Shown: in pieces, positions 46,366-55,018 of the stretch
Numbering within the stretch: position 1 is the first letter of the stretch
Layout of the letters: each line of letters starts with the position of its first letter
Assembly (NCBI RefSeq): GCF_003856975.1
Contig: NZ_CP033107.1
Location: 372,001-436,000, forward strand
Length of the DNA stretch: 64,000 bases
From: Plantibacter sp. PA-3-X8
Lineage (GTDB): Bacteria > Actinomycetota > Actinomycetes > Actinomycetales > Microbacteriaceae
Direction of reading: 5' to 3'
Notes under the pieces: model-generated
Told to the model about the DNA's origin: nothing
Seen by the model: the letters and a program-made list of their open reading frames with translations, nothing else
The model's database searches: none
Program-made: the position numbers and the translations under genes

Positions 46366-46404
46366 CGGGGCGCTGGACTAGCGGTTGGTGACAGTTCGCG
46401 AGCT
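46336..46404. repeat. repeat family 2, copy 4
   Basis: A 69-bp element with AGCCCGCGAACTGTCAC on the left and GTTGGTGACAGTTCGCGAGCT on the right. The left arm is translated as the C-terminus of the lactonase, and the right arm ends 5 bases before the stop of the convergent oxidoreductase. Confidence 0.92.
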
Positions 46405-46409
46405 GGAGC

Positions 46410-47666
46410 TCACGCCCGCCCCTGCAGGATGAGGTTCCAGTACACCCAGGGCAGGACGTAGCGGTCGGCGATGAACGTGAACCGACGCTCCTTCGCGAGT
46501 CCGTTCCAGAACGGGATCGAGGACTTCGGGCGGTAGCGGTCGTCGAACTCGGCGAACACCACCGTCCCGCGGGAGACCGTGAACGGGCACACCGAGTAGC
46601 CGTTGTAGACCGTGCTCGGCTCCTGGCCGGACCGCACGGCGACGAGGTTCTTCGCGAGGGTCTTCGTCTGTTGCCGGAGAGCTCCGCCGGACTTCGAACT
46701 CATCACCGCGGCGGCGTCTCCGAGCGCCCAGACGTCGGGGAACCGCGGATGCCGCAGGGTCAGTGAGTCGACCTCGACGAACCCACCCGGGTTGCCGGGG
46801 TCGGCGAGCGCCGTGGCCGCGAGCCAGTCCGGTGCGGACTGCGGCGGCACGGCGTGGAGGACGTCGTAGGGGATCTCCTCCCGGAGTCCGCCCGTCACGC
46901 CGTCCTGCCCGCGATCCGGGCCGTCCTGCGGGTCGGTCTGCGCGATGGTCACCACGCTCCGCTCCGGATCCACCGCGACGAGCTCGCGCGAGAACCGCAC
47001 GTCGATGCCGTACTCGGCGACCTTGCGATCGAGTTCGGCGTCGATCATCGGCATGCCGAACATCGTGGGTGTGGGCACGACCAGCACCACACGGATGTCG
47101 TCGAGGACGCCCGTCTGCCGCCAGTAGTCGCACGCGAGGTACATCGGCTTCTGCGCGGCACCCGAGCAGCTCGCGGGGCCGGCGGGCTGCGTGAACACGA
47201 CGGTGCCGGAGCGGACCGACCGGAGCACGCGCGAGGCCTTCTGCGCGTACTCGAAGGTGTAGTTGGAGATCCCGACCGGCGACGCCATCGCCTCCGTCAG
47301 ACCGGGCACGGCGTCCCAGTCCTGTTGGATGCCCGGAGCGACGATGAGCTGGTCGTACTCGACGGCGGTGCCGGATTCCAGCGTCACCGTCTTCGCGACC
47401 GGGTCGATGGACCGGACCCGGTCCTGGATCCAGGTCACGCCCTTCGGCGTCACGGCGTGCTGTGGCCTCGTGGCGACCGACGCGGACGCGGTCCCGCCAG
47501 CGACGTGCGAGAACATCGGCTGGTACCGGTGGTGCTCCCGCGGTTCGATGACCGCGACGTCGTCGACGCCGTATCGCCGGAGCCTCCCGGCGACGGAGAG
47601 ACCGGCGTTGCCGCCACCGATGACGACCACCTCGTGATGGAGCGGTGCCGTCCTGGGATCGGTCAC
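46410..47666 (-). CDS. sulfide:quinone oxidoreductase, type II-like
   Basis: Pyridine-nucleotide-disulfide-fold flavoprotein of 418 residues. FAD motifs are VVVIGGGNAGLSVAGRLRRYG near residue 14 and VWALGDAAAV near 315. Two cysteines occupy the redox positions of mitochondrial-type SQOR: GPASCSGAAQKPMYLACDYW near 165 and YNGYSVCPFTVSRG near 350. HRYQPMFSHVAGG is the usual N-terminal quinone/FAD segment. It should oxidise sulfide to a persulfide and reduce membrane quinone; the C-terminal helices would anchor it. GTG 47666 lacks a clear ribosome site; it follows a DUF3072 gene by 14 bases and is likely co-transcribed. Confidence 0.88.
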   Translation of the reverse strand: MTDPRTAPLHHEVVVIGGGNAGLSVAGRLRRYGVDDVAVIEPREHHRYQPMFSHVAGGTASASVATRPQHAVTPKGVTWIQDRVRSIDPVAKTVTLESGTAVEYDQLIVAPGIQQDWDAVPGLTEAMASPVGISNYTFEYAQKASRVLRSVRSGTVVFTQPAGPASCSGAAQKPMYLACDYWRQTGVLDDIRVVLVVPTPTMFGMPMIDAELDRKVAEYGIDVRFSRELVAVDPERSVVTIAQTDPQDGPDRGQDGVTGGLREEIPYDVLHAVPPQSAPDWLAATALADPGNPGGFVEVDSLTLRHPRFPDVWALGDAAAVMSSKSGGALRQQTKTLAKNLVAVRSGQEPSTVYNGYSVCPFTVSRGTVVFAEFDDRYRPKSSIPFWNGLAKERRFTFIADRYVLPWVYWNLILQGRA

Positions 47667-47680
47667 GGTGGCGGCGGCGC

Positions 47681-47986
47681 TCAGGATCCGGACTGACCGC
47701 GACCGGTGGCGTTCTGCAGCCGGTCGATGTGTTCGGAGGCCTGCGCCTTCGTCAGGTCGGCGGGAAGCTCTTCGCCGGCCTCGCGCGCCAGGGTGTCGAG
47801 GTAACTGCGCTGCGGGCCGGTCATCGGCTCGTCGCCGGTGACCCAGTCCTCGGGGTCCTTGCTCGCGCTCGTCGAGCTGTCGTCGCCTCGTGCTCCGAGG
47901 GTCTCCTCGGTGGCGCCGATCGTCTCGGGTGCACCGGAGGTCGTGGCGTCAGGGGTCGTTGCATCGGTCTGTTCTGCGTCAGTCAT
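47681..47986 (-). CDS. DUF3072 protein
   Basis: A small acidic protein of 101 residues with a Thr/Ala-rich disordered first half. The DUF3072 motif follows: [49 protein letters not shown], a short helical SAP-like unit. Function is unknown. ATG 47986 follows TACCGT by 6 bases (leaderless). It lies 14 bases upstream of the sulfide:quinone reductase gene in a probable operon. Confidence 0.88.
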   Translation of the reverse strand: MTDAEQTDATTPDATTSGAPETIGATEETLGARGDDSSTSASKDPEDWVTGDEPMTGPQRSYLDTLAREAGEELPADLTKAQASEHIDRLQNATGRGQSGS

Positions 47987-48122
47987 GCGGCAACGGTACG
48001 TCGAGCGGGCGGTCGGGCAGGAGGGGTTGCGCGGCCCGCGCGATCGGTGTCGGAATAGCGACGGACGACCCCCGGTTGACCCAGGCGACCGCGTGCGGCC
48101 GCACCGTCCACGAAGGAGACCC

Positions 48123-48830
48123 ATGTCCGACACCGCTTCCGGAACCGACCGATCCGCCGACGAGCCGACTCCGTCGCAGGGCATCACCATCGGCATCCTC
48201 GGCGCCGGCAAGGTCGGCACGGTCCTGGCACGACTCGCGGTCGCCGCCGGATACCGGGTGCTCATCAGCGGATCGCGCGACGCCGCCCGGATCGCCCTGA
48301 CGATCGACGTCCTCGCACCGGGTGCCGTCGCCACGACCGCCGCCGACGCAGCGGCCCAGGCCGACATCGTGATCCTCGCGCTGCCCCTCGGCAAGCACCG
48401 CTCGGTGCCCGTCGACGAGCTGCGCGGCAAGCTCGTCATCGACGCCATGAACTACTGGTGGGAGGTCGACGGACATCGCGACGACCTCAGCGCGCCAGAG
48501 ACCTCGACGAGCGAGCTGGTCGCCGCCTTCCTGCCGGAGTCGCGCGTCGTCAAGGCGTTCAACCACATGGGGTACCACGACCTCGACGGGGAGCCGCGTC
48601 CGGCCGGCACCCCGGGCCGCAAGGGCATCGCGATCGCCGGCGACGCCCCCGCGGACCGGGCAGCCGTCTCGGCCGTGGTGGACGCCCTCGGGTTCGACCC
48701 CGTCGAGATCGGACCGCTGCGCGCGGGCGTCGTCCTCGAACCCGGACACGAGCTCTTCGGGGCGAACATCGGTGCCGACCAGATCCGCGAGGTCGCCGAG
48801 GTGCGGGCGTTGGCAGCGGACGTCCGCTAG
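48123..48830 (+). CDS. NADP/F420-type oxidoreductase with Rossmann fold
   Basis: A 235-residue protein of the NADPH-dependent F420 reductase-like (NAD_binding_F420) family. [20 protein letters not shown] near residue 24 and ISGSRD are the NADP-binding segment, [13 protein letters not shown] near 84 and [15 protein letters not shown] near 141 the later conserved parts. It either reduces F420 with NADPH or, like many homologues, acts on an unknown partner. ATG 48123 follows GAAGGAG at about 5 bases. Its stop shares CTAG with the stop of the convergent hydrolase gene. Confidence 0.88.
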   Translation: MSDTASGTDRSADEPTPSQGITIGILGAGKVGTVLARLAVAAGYRVLISGSRDAARIALTIDVLAPGAVATTAADAAAQADIVILALPLGKHRSVPVDELRGKLVIDAMNYWWEVDGHRDDLSAPETSTSELVAAFLPESRVVKAFNHMGYHDLDGEPRPAGTPGRKGIAIAGDAPADRAAVSAVVDALGFDPVEIGPLRAGVVLEPGHELFGANIGADQIREVAEVRALAADVR

Positions 48831-49612
48831 CCGACCTGGCGGGTGCCTGCGTCCGACCGGTCTCGACCGTTCGGTCGCGGGGTGAGCGCCGCTGAGCGGA
48901 TCACCTCTGCGAGCTCGCCGGCACGGCTCCACATCGGCCAGTGACCCGTCGGGAGGTCGACGACCTCGACGGTCTCGAGCCCCGCGACCTCGGCGAACAT
49001 GGGGTGTCCGCCTCGGGCCAGGTCCAGCACCTGCGCGCTGGGGATCGAGCAGCACACCAGGGTGGTCGGGACGGCGGCGCGGGCGTCGTTGGTCAGCTCG
49101 ACAGCCTGTCGGAGGACGGGCGCCGGCTCGGGGACCGCCCGGGCGCGGAACCGGTCGAGGACCTCGGCGCTCAAGCCGTCGAGGCTCGCCTGCTGCGCGA
49201 GGACGTCGAACGCCGGGAGCGGAAGCTCGTCGACGTCGTCCGGCAGGTCCGGCGCGAAGACGGTTCCTGGCGCCACCGGACCTGAGTCGACCCACACCAC
49301 CCGGCGGACGAGCTCCGGATGCAGGTCGAGGAGCAGGGCGACGGGAGCGTTGGCGCCGCTGTGCGCGACGATGACGGCCGGGTGGTCCGCGGAGACGTCC
49401 CGCCGGGCGAGGACCTCCGTGATCGCGGCGACCTGGTCGTCGAGGGTCCTGCTGGACCGGTCGGGATCGGCTTCGTCGAGGCCGGGCAGCGTGATCGCGA
49501 CGGCGCGCGAGCGGTCGGGGTCGAGATGGTCGATGACGTCGTCCCAGGCCCAGGCGCCCAGCCAGTGGCCGGCGATGAGGATGATGGTCGGGGTGTCGTT
49601 CTGTGTGTTCAT
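48827..49612 (-). CDS. alpha/beta hydrolase
   Basis: Hydrolase of 261 residues: an oxyanion-type [21 protein letters not shown] near residue 10, nucleophile elbow [16 protein letters not shown] near 80 (Ser in HSGAN rather than the usual HSxGG), and a late [18 protein letters not shown] supplying the histidine. Homologues include methylesterase- and lactonase-like enzymes; the substrate is unknown. It is divergent from a WYL/HTH regulator that may control it. The stop overlaps the convergent gene by 4 bases. Confidence 0.88.
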   Translation of the reverse strand: MNTQNDTPTIILIAGHWLGAWAWDDVIDHLDPDRSRAVAITLPGLDEADPDRSSRTLDDQVAAITEVLARRDVSADHPAVIVAHSGANAPVALLLDLHPELVRRVVWVDSGPVAPGTVFAPDLPDDVDELPLPAFDVLAQQASLDGLSAEVLDRFRARAVPEPAPVLRQAVELTNDARAAVPTTLVCCSIPSAQVLDLARGGHPMFAEVAGLETVEVVDLPTGHWPMWSRAGELAEVIRSAALTPRPNGRDRSDAGTRQVG

Positions 49613-49685
49613 GACTCCAGCCTGAAGCGCGCTCCAGGCAGGTGTGTGTCACTATTTCTGTCATGAATCTCGAAACCCTCGACCG

Positions 49686-50384
49686 ATGAAACGAGCCGAA
49701 CGACTGCACGCTCTGTCCGAGACGCTGCGTCGGGGTGGATCGCGAGGGATCTCGGCGGAGCGGCTGGCGAGGGACTTCGGCGTCTCCGTGCGCACCGTGA
49801 AGCGGGATCTCCAGGCACTCGAGCGCAGCGGCGCGCCCATCTGGTCACGCCCGGGACCAGGCGGCGGATACGGGTTGGCCGTCGGGGCGACACTGCCACC
49901 GGTCAGCCTGTCCCCGGTGCAGGCGGTGGCGCTCATGTCGGCGGTGTCCGCGGCACCCGACGCCCCGTACGCGGATCTGGCAGCCGCCGGAGTGCAGAAG
50001 ATCCTGGACGTCCTCGACCCCAGGACCCGCGCACGAGCCGACGCACTGGCCGGTCGCATCTGGGTCGATGTACCCCCGACCGCTTCGCGCGTCGTCCGAT
50101 CGGCACTCGAGGAGGCGATGGCCGAGCAGCGGGTCGTCCGCATCCGGTACACCTCGCGGGCCGGGAGCACGACCACGCGCGACGTCGAGCCCGTGCTGTT
50201 CGCGTCGACGAACGGTCAGTGGTACCTCGTCGGATGGTGCCGGATGCGCGATGCGATGCGGTGGTTCACGGTCGCGCGCATCGAGCGGGCCAGCGTGACG
50301 AAGACGGCGTGCAGTGGCCACACGGTCGCCGAGGTCGGCGAGCCACCGGTGAATGCGACGCCGGTCCACGGCCGGGGACGGTGA
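49686..50384 (+). CDS. HTH/WYL-domain transcriptional regulator
   Basis: A 232-residue regulator of the YafY/DeoR-like WYL type: HTH_11 at about 1-60 (RAERLHALSETLRRGGSRGISAERLARDFGVSVRTVKRDLQALERSGAPIWS) and a WYL ligand domain (VRIRYTSRAGSTTTRDVEPVLFASTNGQWYLVGWCRMRDAMRWFTVARI). It is divergent from the hydrolase gene; the 73-bp gap holds TGTCAC and TGTCAT 12 bases apart, a possible binding site. WYL proteins often sense oligonucleotides or small ligands; here the link to the hydrolase is by position only. Confidence 0.9.
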   Translation: MKRAERLHALSETLRRGGSRGISAERLARDFGVSVRTVKRDLQALERSGAPIWSRPGPGGGYGLAVGATLPPVSLSPVQAVALMSAVSAAPDAPYADLAAAGVQKILDVLDPRTRARADALAGRIWVDVPPTASRVVRSALEEAMAEQRVVRIRYTSRAGSTTTRDVEPVLFASTNGQWYLVGWCRMRDAMRWFTVARIERASVTKTACSGHTVAEVGEPPVNATPVHGRGR

Positions 50385-50436
50385 CCTGCGATCCATTCAG
50401 AGGAATAGAACCACCTCGCGCGACGCTGTAGTCAGC

Positions 50437-51450
50437 GTGAAGAAGATCGGGTTCCTGTCCTTCGGACACTGGCAAGACGTTCCGGGCTCGAGCGTGCGCA
50501 CCGGGCGTGACGCACTGCTGCAGAGCATCGACCTCGCGGTCGCGGCGGAGGAGGTCGGTGTCGACGGCGCGTACGTGCGCGTGCACCACTTCGCCCGACA
50601 GCTCGCGTCGCCGTTCCCGCTCCTGGCGGCGATGGCGGCGAAGACCTCGACGATCGAACTCGGCACCGGTGTCATCGACATGCGGTACGAGAACCCGCTC
50701 TACATGGCCGAGGAGGCGGCGGCCACCGACCTCATCAGCGACGGGCGACTGCAGCTCGGCGTGAGCCGGGGATCACCCGAAACAGCCCTCCGCGGGTCAG
50801 AATCGTTCGGTTACGTGCCGGGCGACGACGAGACCGACGCGGACATCGCCCGCTCGCACACCGAGGTGTTCCGTGCGGCCATCGCGGGCGCGGGTGTGGC
50901 TCGCGCCAACCCGCAGATGACGGGGACCAACGGTCTGCTCGCGATCCAGCCGCAGTCCCCGGAGCTCGGTGAGCGCATCTGGTGGGGTGCCGGTTCGCGG
51001 TCCACCGCGGTGTGGACGGCGGAGCAGGGCATGAACCTCATGTCGTCGACGCTCCTCACCGAGGACACCGGGGTGCCGTTCGACGAACTGCAGGCGGAGC
51101 AGATCCAGATGTTCCGCGACGCCTGGACCGAAGCCGGTCACGAGTGGCAGCCCCGGGTCTCCGTGAGCCGCAGTATCCTGCCGCTCATCGACGATGAGAC
51201 GCGCCGCTACTTCGGGTTGCGCGCCCAGGCCGACTCGAAGGACCAGGTCGGACACCTCGACGGCGGGCTCGCGCGCTTCGGCCGCAGCTTCATCGGCGAG
51301 CCCGACGTCATCGCCGCAGAGCTCGCGAAGGACGCAGCCGTGCAGGCGGCCGACACCGTCCTCGTCACCGTCCCGAACCAGCTCGGCGTCGAGTTCAACG
51401 CACGCATCCTGGAGTCGATCGTCAAGGACATCAAACCGGCGCTGGGGTAG
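50437..51450 (+). CDS. LLM-class flavin-dependent oxidoreductase
   Basis: Luciferase-like monooxygenase of 337 residues, TIM-barrel fold using reduced FMN or F420. IDLAVAAEEVGVDGAYVRVHHFARQLASPFPLLAAMAAKTSTIELGTGVIDMRYENPLYMAEEAAATDLISDGRLQLGVSRG is the family core, with the substrate/flavin strands in order. The start is GTG 50437 (VKKIGFLSFGHW); no ATG is close by. The substrate is unknown. It lies 52 bases after the WYL gene and may be its target. Confidence 0.88.
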   Translation: MKKIGFLSFGHWQDVPGSSVRTGRDALLQSIDLAVAAEEVGVDGAYVRVHHFARQLASPFPLLAAMAAKTSTIELGTGVIDMRYENPLYMAEEAAATDLISDGRLQLGVSRGSPETALRGSESFGYVPGDDETDADIARSHTEVFRAAIAGAGVARANPQMTGTNGLLAIQPQSPELGERIWWGAGSRSTAVWTAEQGMNLMSSTLLTEDTGVPFDELQAEQIQMFRDAWTEAGHEWQPRVSVSRSILPLIDDETRRYFGLRAQADSKDQVGHLDGGLARFGRSFIGEPDVIAAELAKDAAVQAADTVLVTVPNQLGVEFNARILESIVKDIKPALG

Positions 51451-51457
51451 CCGCAGG

Positions 51458-51553
51458 GATCACAACTCCCGCTGATCGCCCGTCTGCAGGTTGACATGCG
51501 CTCCAGGCGCTGCCCTCACGGTCGGCGGCGAACCGTCCGCAGGAGTTGTGGTC
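51458..51553. repeat. repeat family 3, copy 3
   Basis: GATCACAACTCCCGC on the left and GCAGGAGTTGTGGTC on the right (near-perfect ends) around a 66-bp centre, between the convergent LLM oxidoreductase and DUF952 genes. Confidence 0.87.
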
Positions 51554-51560
51554 GCCAGAC

Positions 51561-51926
51561 TCAGCCCAACAGCTCGGCGAGCGCCGCGGGCACCTGCCAC
51601 GCGCCGGCCGCATCGCGCTCAAGCGGGAGCTCGGCGGTGATCGCCGGGCCGGCGGTCGGGAGCGGGGCGATGACGCGCGGCGTCGGAGCCCAGGTGACCT
51701 GGAGCCCCGCTGCATGGAGCTCCTCCACGTCGAGCACGATGAGCACGAGCGGCAGTTGGAGCGACCCGTACACCCGCTCGAGCACCTCGGGCAGTCGGTC
51801 AGCAGTCGTCGCATGGACGAAACCGGCGTCGACGAACGGCACGGCTCGCGTCGACACCTCGTACTCGCCGAACGGCCGACTGGCCTCCCAATCGTCGACG
51901 ATCGCGACATGCAGGATCTTCGTCAT
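51561..51926 (-). CDS. DUF952 protein
   Basis: A small soluble protein of 121 residues: KILHVAIVDDWEASRPFGEYEVSTRAVPFVDAGFVHATTADRLPEVLERVYGSLQLPLVLIVLDVEELHAAG is the DUF952 fold (glutathione-S-transferase-unrelated, ADP-ribosyltransferase-like by some predictions). Function is not established. I prefer ATG 51926, which has GGAGAGGGTGGAG directly upstream; ATG 51941 is the alternative. It is divergent from a TetR gene that shares a 24-bp palindrome with it. Confidence 0.85.
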   Translation of the reverse strand: MTKILHVAIVDDWEASRPFGEYEVSTRAVPFVDAGFVHATTADRLPEVLERVYGSLQLPLVLIVLDVEELHAAGLQVTWAPTPRVIAPLPTAGPAITAELPLERDAAGAWQVPAALAELLG

Positions 51927-51942
51927 CTCCACCCTCTCCATT

Positions 51943-51966
51943 TAATGAGACGCTACCGTATCATTA
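51943..51966. promoter_or_regulatory. TetR operator TAATGA-N12-TCATTA
   Basis: A perfect 6-base inverted repeat separated by 12 bases between the divergent DUF952 and TetR genes. It overlaps the TetR -10 hexamer TATCAT (51959-51964), so binding should repress TetR and probably DUF952. Confidence 0.78.
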
Positions 51967-51970
51967 GAGC

Positions 51971-52567
51971 ATGGAATCGAGACGTGGTCGCCCGACGGCA
52001 GCCGAACGTGACCGACGGCGCGACGCGATCCTCGACGCCGCCATCCGCCGGTTCACCGGGCACGGGTACGGCGGGACGACGATCGAGGCGATCGCCGCCG
52101 ACGCGGGCGTGACGAAGCGGACGATCTACACCTGGTTCGGCGATCTCGCCGGCATGCTGACGGCGGCGGTCGAACGGCAGCACGGGTATCTCCTCGCGGC
52201 AGACGAGCCAGGCTCCGAAGCCGAACCCCTCGAGGACGCGGCCACCCGACTCGTCATCGCGCTGCATTCGGACGTCTCGATCGCGCTGCACCGGCTCGTG
52301 ATCGCGGAGTCTCCGCGCTTCCCCGAGGTCGCCGCCGGCTTCTACGCCGCCGGCCCGGCCCGCTCGATCGCGTTCCTCGCCGACCACGTCGGCGAGCGGG
52401 CGGAACAGCTCTACACCCTGCTCCTCGGCGAACCGCATCGACGCAGGCTGCTCGGCTTGTCCGCTGCACCGACGCCGGCCGAAGCACGAGCGCACGCCCG
52501 CGCGTGCTTGGCGCTGGTCGCCGACGAAGAGTCCACGCACCCGGCCACGCTCAGCGGTCGAGCGTGA
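51971..52567 (+). CDS. TetR family regulator
   Basis: Repressor of 198 residues: RRDAILDAAIRRFTGHGYGGTTIEAIAADAGVTKRTIYTWFGDLAGML is a clean TetR DNA-binding domain (residues 16-63). An all-helical ligand domain follows, with ESPRFPEVAAGFYAAGPARS in its core. ATG 51971 follows TATCAT by 6 bases (leaderless) and the operator overlaps that box, implying autorepression. Its 3 prime end overlaps the convergent carboxylesterase by 17 bases. Confidence 0.94.
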   Translation: MESRRGRPTAAERDRRRDAILDAAIRRFTGHGYGGTTIEAIAADAGVTKRTIYTWFGDLAGMLTAAVERQHGYLLAADEPGSEAEPLEDAATRLVIALHSDVSIALHRLVIAESPRFPEVAAGFYAAGPARSIAFLADHVGERAEQLYTLLLGEPHRRRLLGLSAAPTPAEARAHARACLALVADEESTHPATLSGRA

Positions 52568-53963
52568 CCACGTCACTCAGGCCCGCGGTCGCGTCTGCGG
52601 CCAGAACCCCGTCACGCGCGAAATCGGCCCACATCTGACGCAGGAAGCGGCCACGACGGTCGACCTCGGCCCACGTCGCCGAGCCGATGAGCGCCGTCCG
52701 GCTCCACGACCGTTCGGTGCCGAGGAGCAGAGGCAGGTCCGTCACGTGCGACGCCCCGTAGGGACTGCCGGGCGGCGCCCAGCTGAGCTCGTACCGCGTG
52801 GCCCGACCGCCCGACGCCCGATGCCGTTCGACGAACTTCCGGGCGTCGCGCGTATAGGTCACGTGCGTCGTCGCGCCGACGAGCGCCCGCCGGATCGGAT
52901 CACCGACGAGCGGCATCGAGGTCATGCGGGCGAAGGCCGGGATGAGCGGCACGTACAGCCGAGTCTCCTCCGTCGTCGAGCCGATGAGCACGTCGATGCG
53001 CGACGCCGCCTCACGCCAGGCGGCGTCGCGGTCGGCCTCCGCCGGGAGCGGCGCGTGACCGTACTGGGTGCCGAACGCCATGCCGCCACGCAGTCCGAAC
53101 CGTCGCGCCGCCCGCTCCACCTGCTCTTCGAGCGCGAGTAACTCGACCACCGGGGTGTCCCGCGTCGGGCTGCCGGCCGCCCGCATCATCGCGCTCGCCA
53201 TCTTCGCCCGACCACTGCTGATGCCGAGCGGCGCGCTCTGGACGATGGCGCGCTGGAAGAGCCCCGCGGTGCCGTCGCTGATCATGAGGTGCGCGATCGC
53301 ATCGCCGCCCGCCGACTGCCCGAAGAGCGTGACCGACCCCGGGTCGCCGCCGAACGCAGCGATGTGCTCGTGGACCCACCGGAGCGCAAGGACGAGGTCC
53401 AGCAGGCCGAGGTTCGCCGGCAGCGTCTCGCCGTCACCGAGGAAGCCGAGGATCCCGAGCCGGTACGTGACCGACACCACGATGACCCGCTGCTCGACGA
53501 CCAGGCTGATCGGATCGTAGACGTCGAGGTCGCCGGCACCCGTGACGTAGGCCCCGCCGTGGATCCACACCATCACCGGCAGCGACTCGTCCGGGCGCAT
53601 GTCGGCAGGGACCGTGATCGAGAGCGCCTGACAGTCCTCCGAGTCGACCATCCCCTCACCAGCACCCTCGAGGACGGCCTCGAGCACCCGGGAGGAACGC
53701 TGCGGTGAGGCCGGCGCCCGCTCGAAGGCCCGGAACGGCACCGGATCGCCGTCGGCGCCGACGGGAAGACCGGTCGGCACCGGCACCTCGAAGCGTCCCG
53801 CGCGGGCGTACGGGATGCCGCGAGCCCGGACCACCGCGCCGTCGACCCGACCGAGGATCGTGCCGAGGGAGGTCTCGAAGGCACGTGCGTCCGTCGGCGG
53901 TGGGGTCGCAGAGGACTCCGCACCTGGCGCGTCGGAGGTCGGGCTCGCGTGCAACTCGGTCAT
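52551..53963 (-). CDS. type-B carboxylesterase
   Basis: Carboxylesterase/lipase of 470 residues. The oxyanion motif is VMVWIHGGAYVTGAG near residue 130, the nucleophile elbow VTLFGQSAGGDAIAHLMI near 210, the acid in STTEETRLYVP near 315, and the histidine probably in PYGASHVTDLPLLLG near 415. There is no signal peptide, so it works in the cytoplasm on ester substrates. ATG 53963 follows TAGCGT by 6 bases (leaderless). The convergent TetR may regulate it only indirectly, as the shared 17-bp overlap is at the 3 prime ends. Confidence 0.93.
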   Translation of the reverse strand: MTELHASPTSDAPGAESSATPPPTDARAFETSLGTILGRVDGAVVRARGIPYARAGRFEVPVPTGLPVGADGDPVPFRAFERAPASPQRSSRVLEAVLEGAGEGMVDSEDCQALSITVPADMRPDESLPVMVWIHGGAYVTGAGDLDVYDPISLVVEQRVIVVSVTYRLGILGFLGDGETLPANLGLLDLVLALRWVHEHIAAFGGDPGSVTLFGQSAGGDAIAHLMISDGTAGLFQRAIVQSAPLGISSGRAKMASAMMRAAGSPTRDTPVVELLALEEQVERAARRFGLRGGMAFGTQYGHAPLPAEADRDAAWREAASRIDVLIGSTTEETRLYVPLIPAFARMTSMPLVGDPIRRALVGATTHVTYTRDARKFVERHRASGGRATRYELSWAPPGSPYGASHVTDLPLLLGTERSWSRTALIGSATWAEVDRRGRFLRQMWADFARDGVLAADATAGLSDVVTLDR

Positions 53964-53992
53964 CTGTCCACGCTATCCCCGAGCGGCCTGCG

Positions 53993-54083
53993 CACAACTC
54001 CTGCCCGACGGGCTCACACCGAAGACACGGCAGCCCGAACCGGGCCGAGCTGCCGACCGAGGGCCGGTCGAGCAGGAGTTGTG
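53993..54083. repeat. repeat family 3, copy 4
   Basis: CACAACTCCTGC on the left and GCAGGAGTTGTG on the right form a perfect 12-bp inverted repeat around a 67-bp centre. It sits 14 bases beyond the NlpC/P60 stop and upstream of the carboxylesterase promoter. Confidence 0.92.
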
Positions 54084-54097
54084 GACGGGGAAACCGT

Positions 54098-55018
54098 CTA
54101 CGGGATGCGGATGTAGACCGGGTCGCCCCAGATCGACAGACGGTGCTGGACGTAGCGACCCCAGTCGGGAGAGTCGTACATGCCGCCCGCGCCGTCGTAG
54201 ATCGCGATGTGACCTTCCGGCCAGTAGAGCAGGTCACCGGCGACGGCCTCCGACGCCGAGATCTGCACGCCCGACGCGGCCTGCGCACCGGCGCCGCGGG
54301 GCAGTGACACACCGAACGCCCCGAAGACGTACTGCACGTAGCCGTCGCAGGCGAAGCTGTCGGACGGGTCGTTGCCGTTGCCATAGGGGACGACGCCGAC
54401 GAACTGCGCCGCGTAGGCGAGGATCGCCTCGCCGGATCGGGCGACGGCTGGAGCCGCGTAGGTTCGTCCCGCCGAAGCCGACGCGGACGACGAGGAGGCG
54501 GCGGATGCACTCGCGGCCGCCTCGGCTGCGGCAGCTGCAGCGGCGGCCGAGGCGGCGTCGACCTCCTCCTGGCTGGTCGCGCCGTAGCCGTCGCGCACGA
54601 AGGGCACATCGGCTGCGGTCGACGGCACGGAGTACGACACCGACTGCATCGTCGCTGCAGACGGGATCGCGCCACCGGTCGCCGCATCGACGTCGACGCC
54701 CGCAGCGGCCGCCGGCAGCGACACCGACACGAAGAGCCCGGTGGCGAGCGTCATCACGCCGAACGTGGCGAACGGCTTGGCGCGCTTCGCGAACGAGCTC
54801 TTGGCGCGTGGGGCCGAGGGCCGCTTGGTGGGCACGAGGTCGACGTGGCGTCGCTCCTCCTCGGCGGAGGCGGTCCAGCTGGCGTCCTCGAGTCGAGCCG
54901 CGCGACGGGCGGCTCGTGGGCTGAGGGCCACGTGGCGGCCGCCGGTCCGGGCGGGGGTCACGGCCGGAGTGTTCGAGTCGCGGCGCTCAAGGGCGCGCGC
55001 AGGGGTGGTGCTGGTCAT
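54098..55018 (-). CDS. NlpC/P60 (C40) peptidoglycan peptidase, membrane-anchored
   Basis: A 306-residue cell-wall hydrolase: a long basic N-terminus, one hydrophobic helix at about 82-105 (FATFGVMTLATGLFVSVSLPAAAAG, possibly cleaved as a signal), an Ala/Ser-rich low-complexity linker at 150-185, and an NlpC/P60 domain. The Cys is in DSFACDGYVQYVFGAFGVSLPRGAGAQA near 222 (CDGY where most members have DCSG) and the His in GHIAIYDGAGGMYDSP. It probably cleaves D-Glu to diaminopimelate-type bonds outside the cell. A 262-bp leader precedes it; I see no known riboswitch there. Confidence 0.9.
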   Translation of the reverse strand: MTSTTPARALERRDSNTPAVTPARTGGRHVALSPRAARRAARLEDASWTASAEEERRHVDLVPTKRPSAPRAKSSFAKRAKPFATFGVMTLATGLFVSVSLPAAAAGVDVDAATGGAIPSAATMQSVSYSVPSTAADVPFVRDGYGATSQEEVDAASAAAAAAAAEAAASASAASSSSASASAGRTYAAPAVARSGEAILAYAAQFVGVVPYGNGNDPSDSFACDGYVQYVFGAFGVSLPRGAGAQAASGVQISASEAVAGDLLYWPEGHIAIYDGAGGMYDSPDWGRYVQHRLSIWGDPVYIRIP

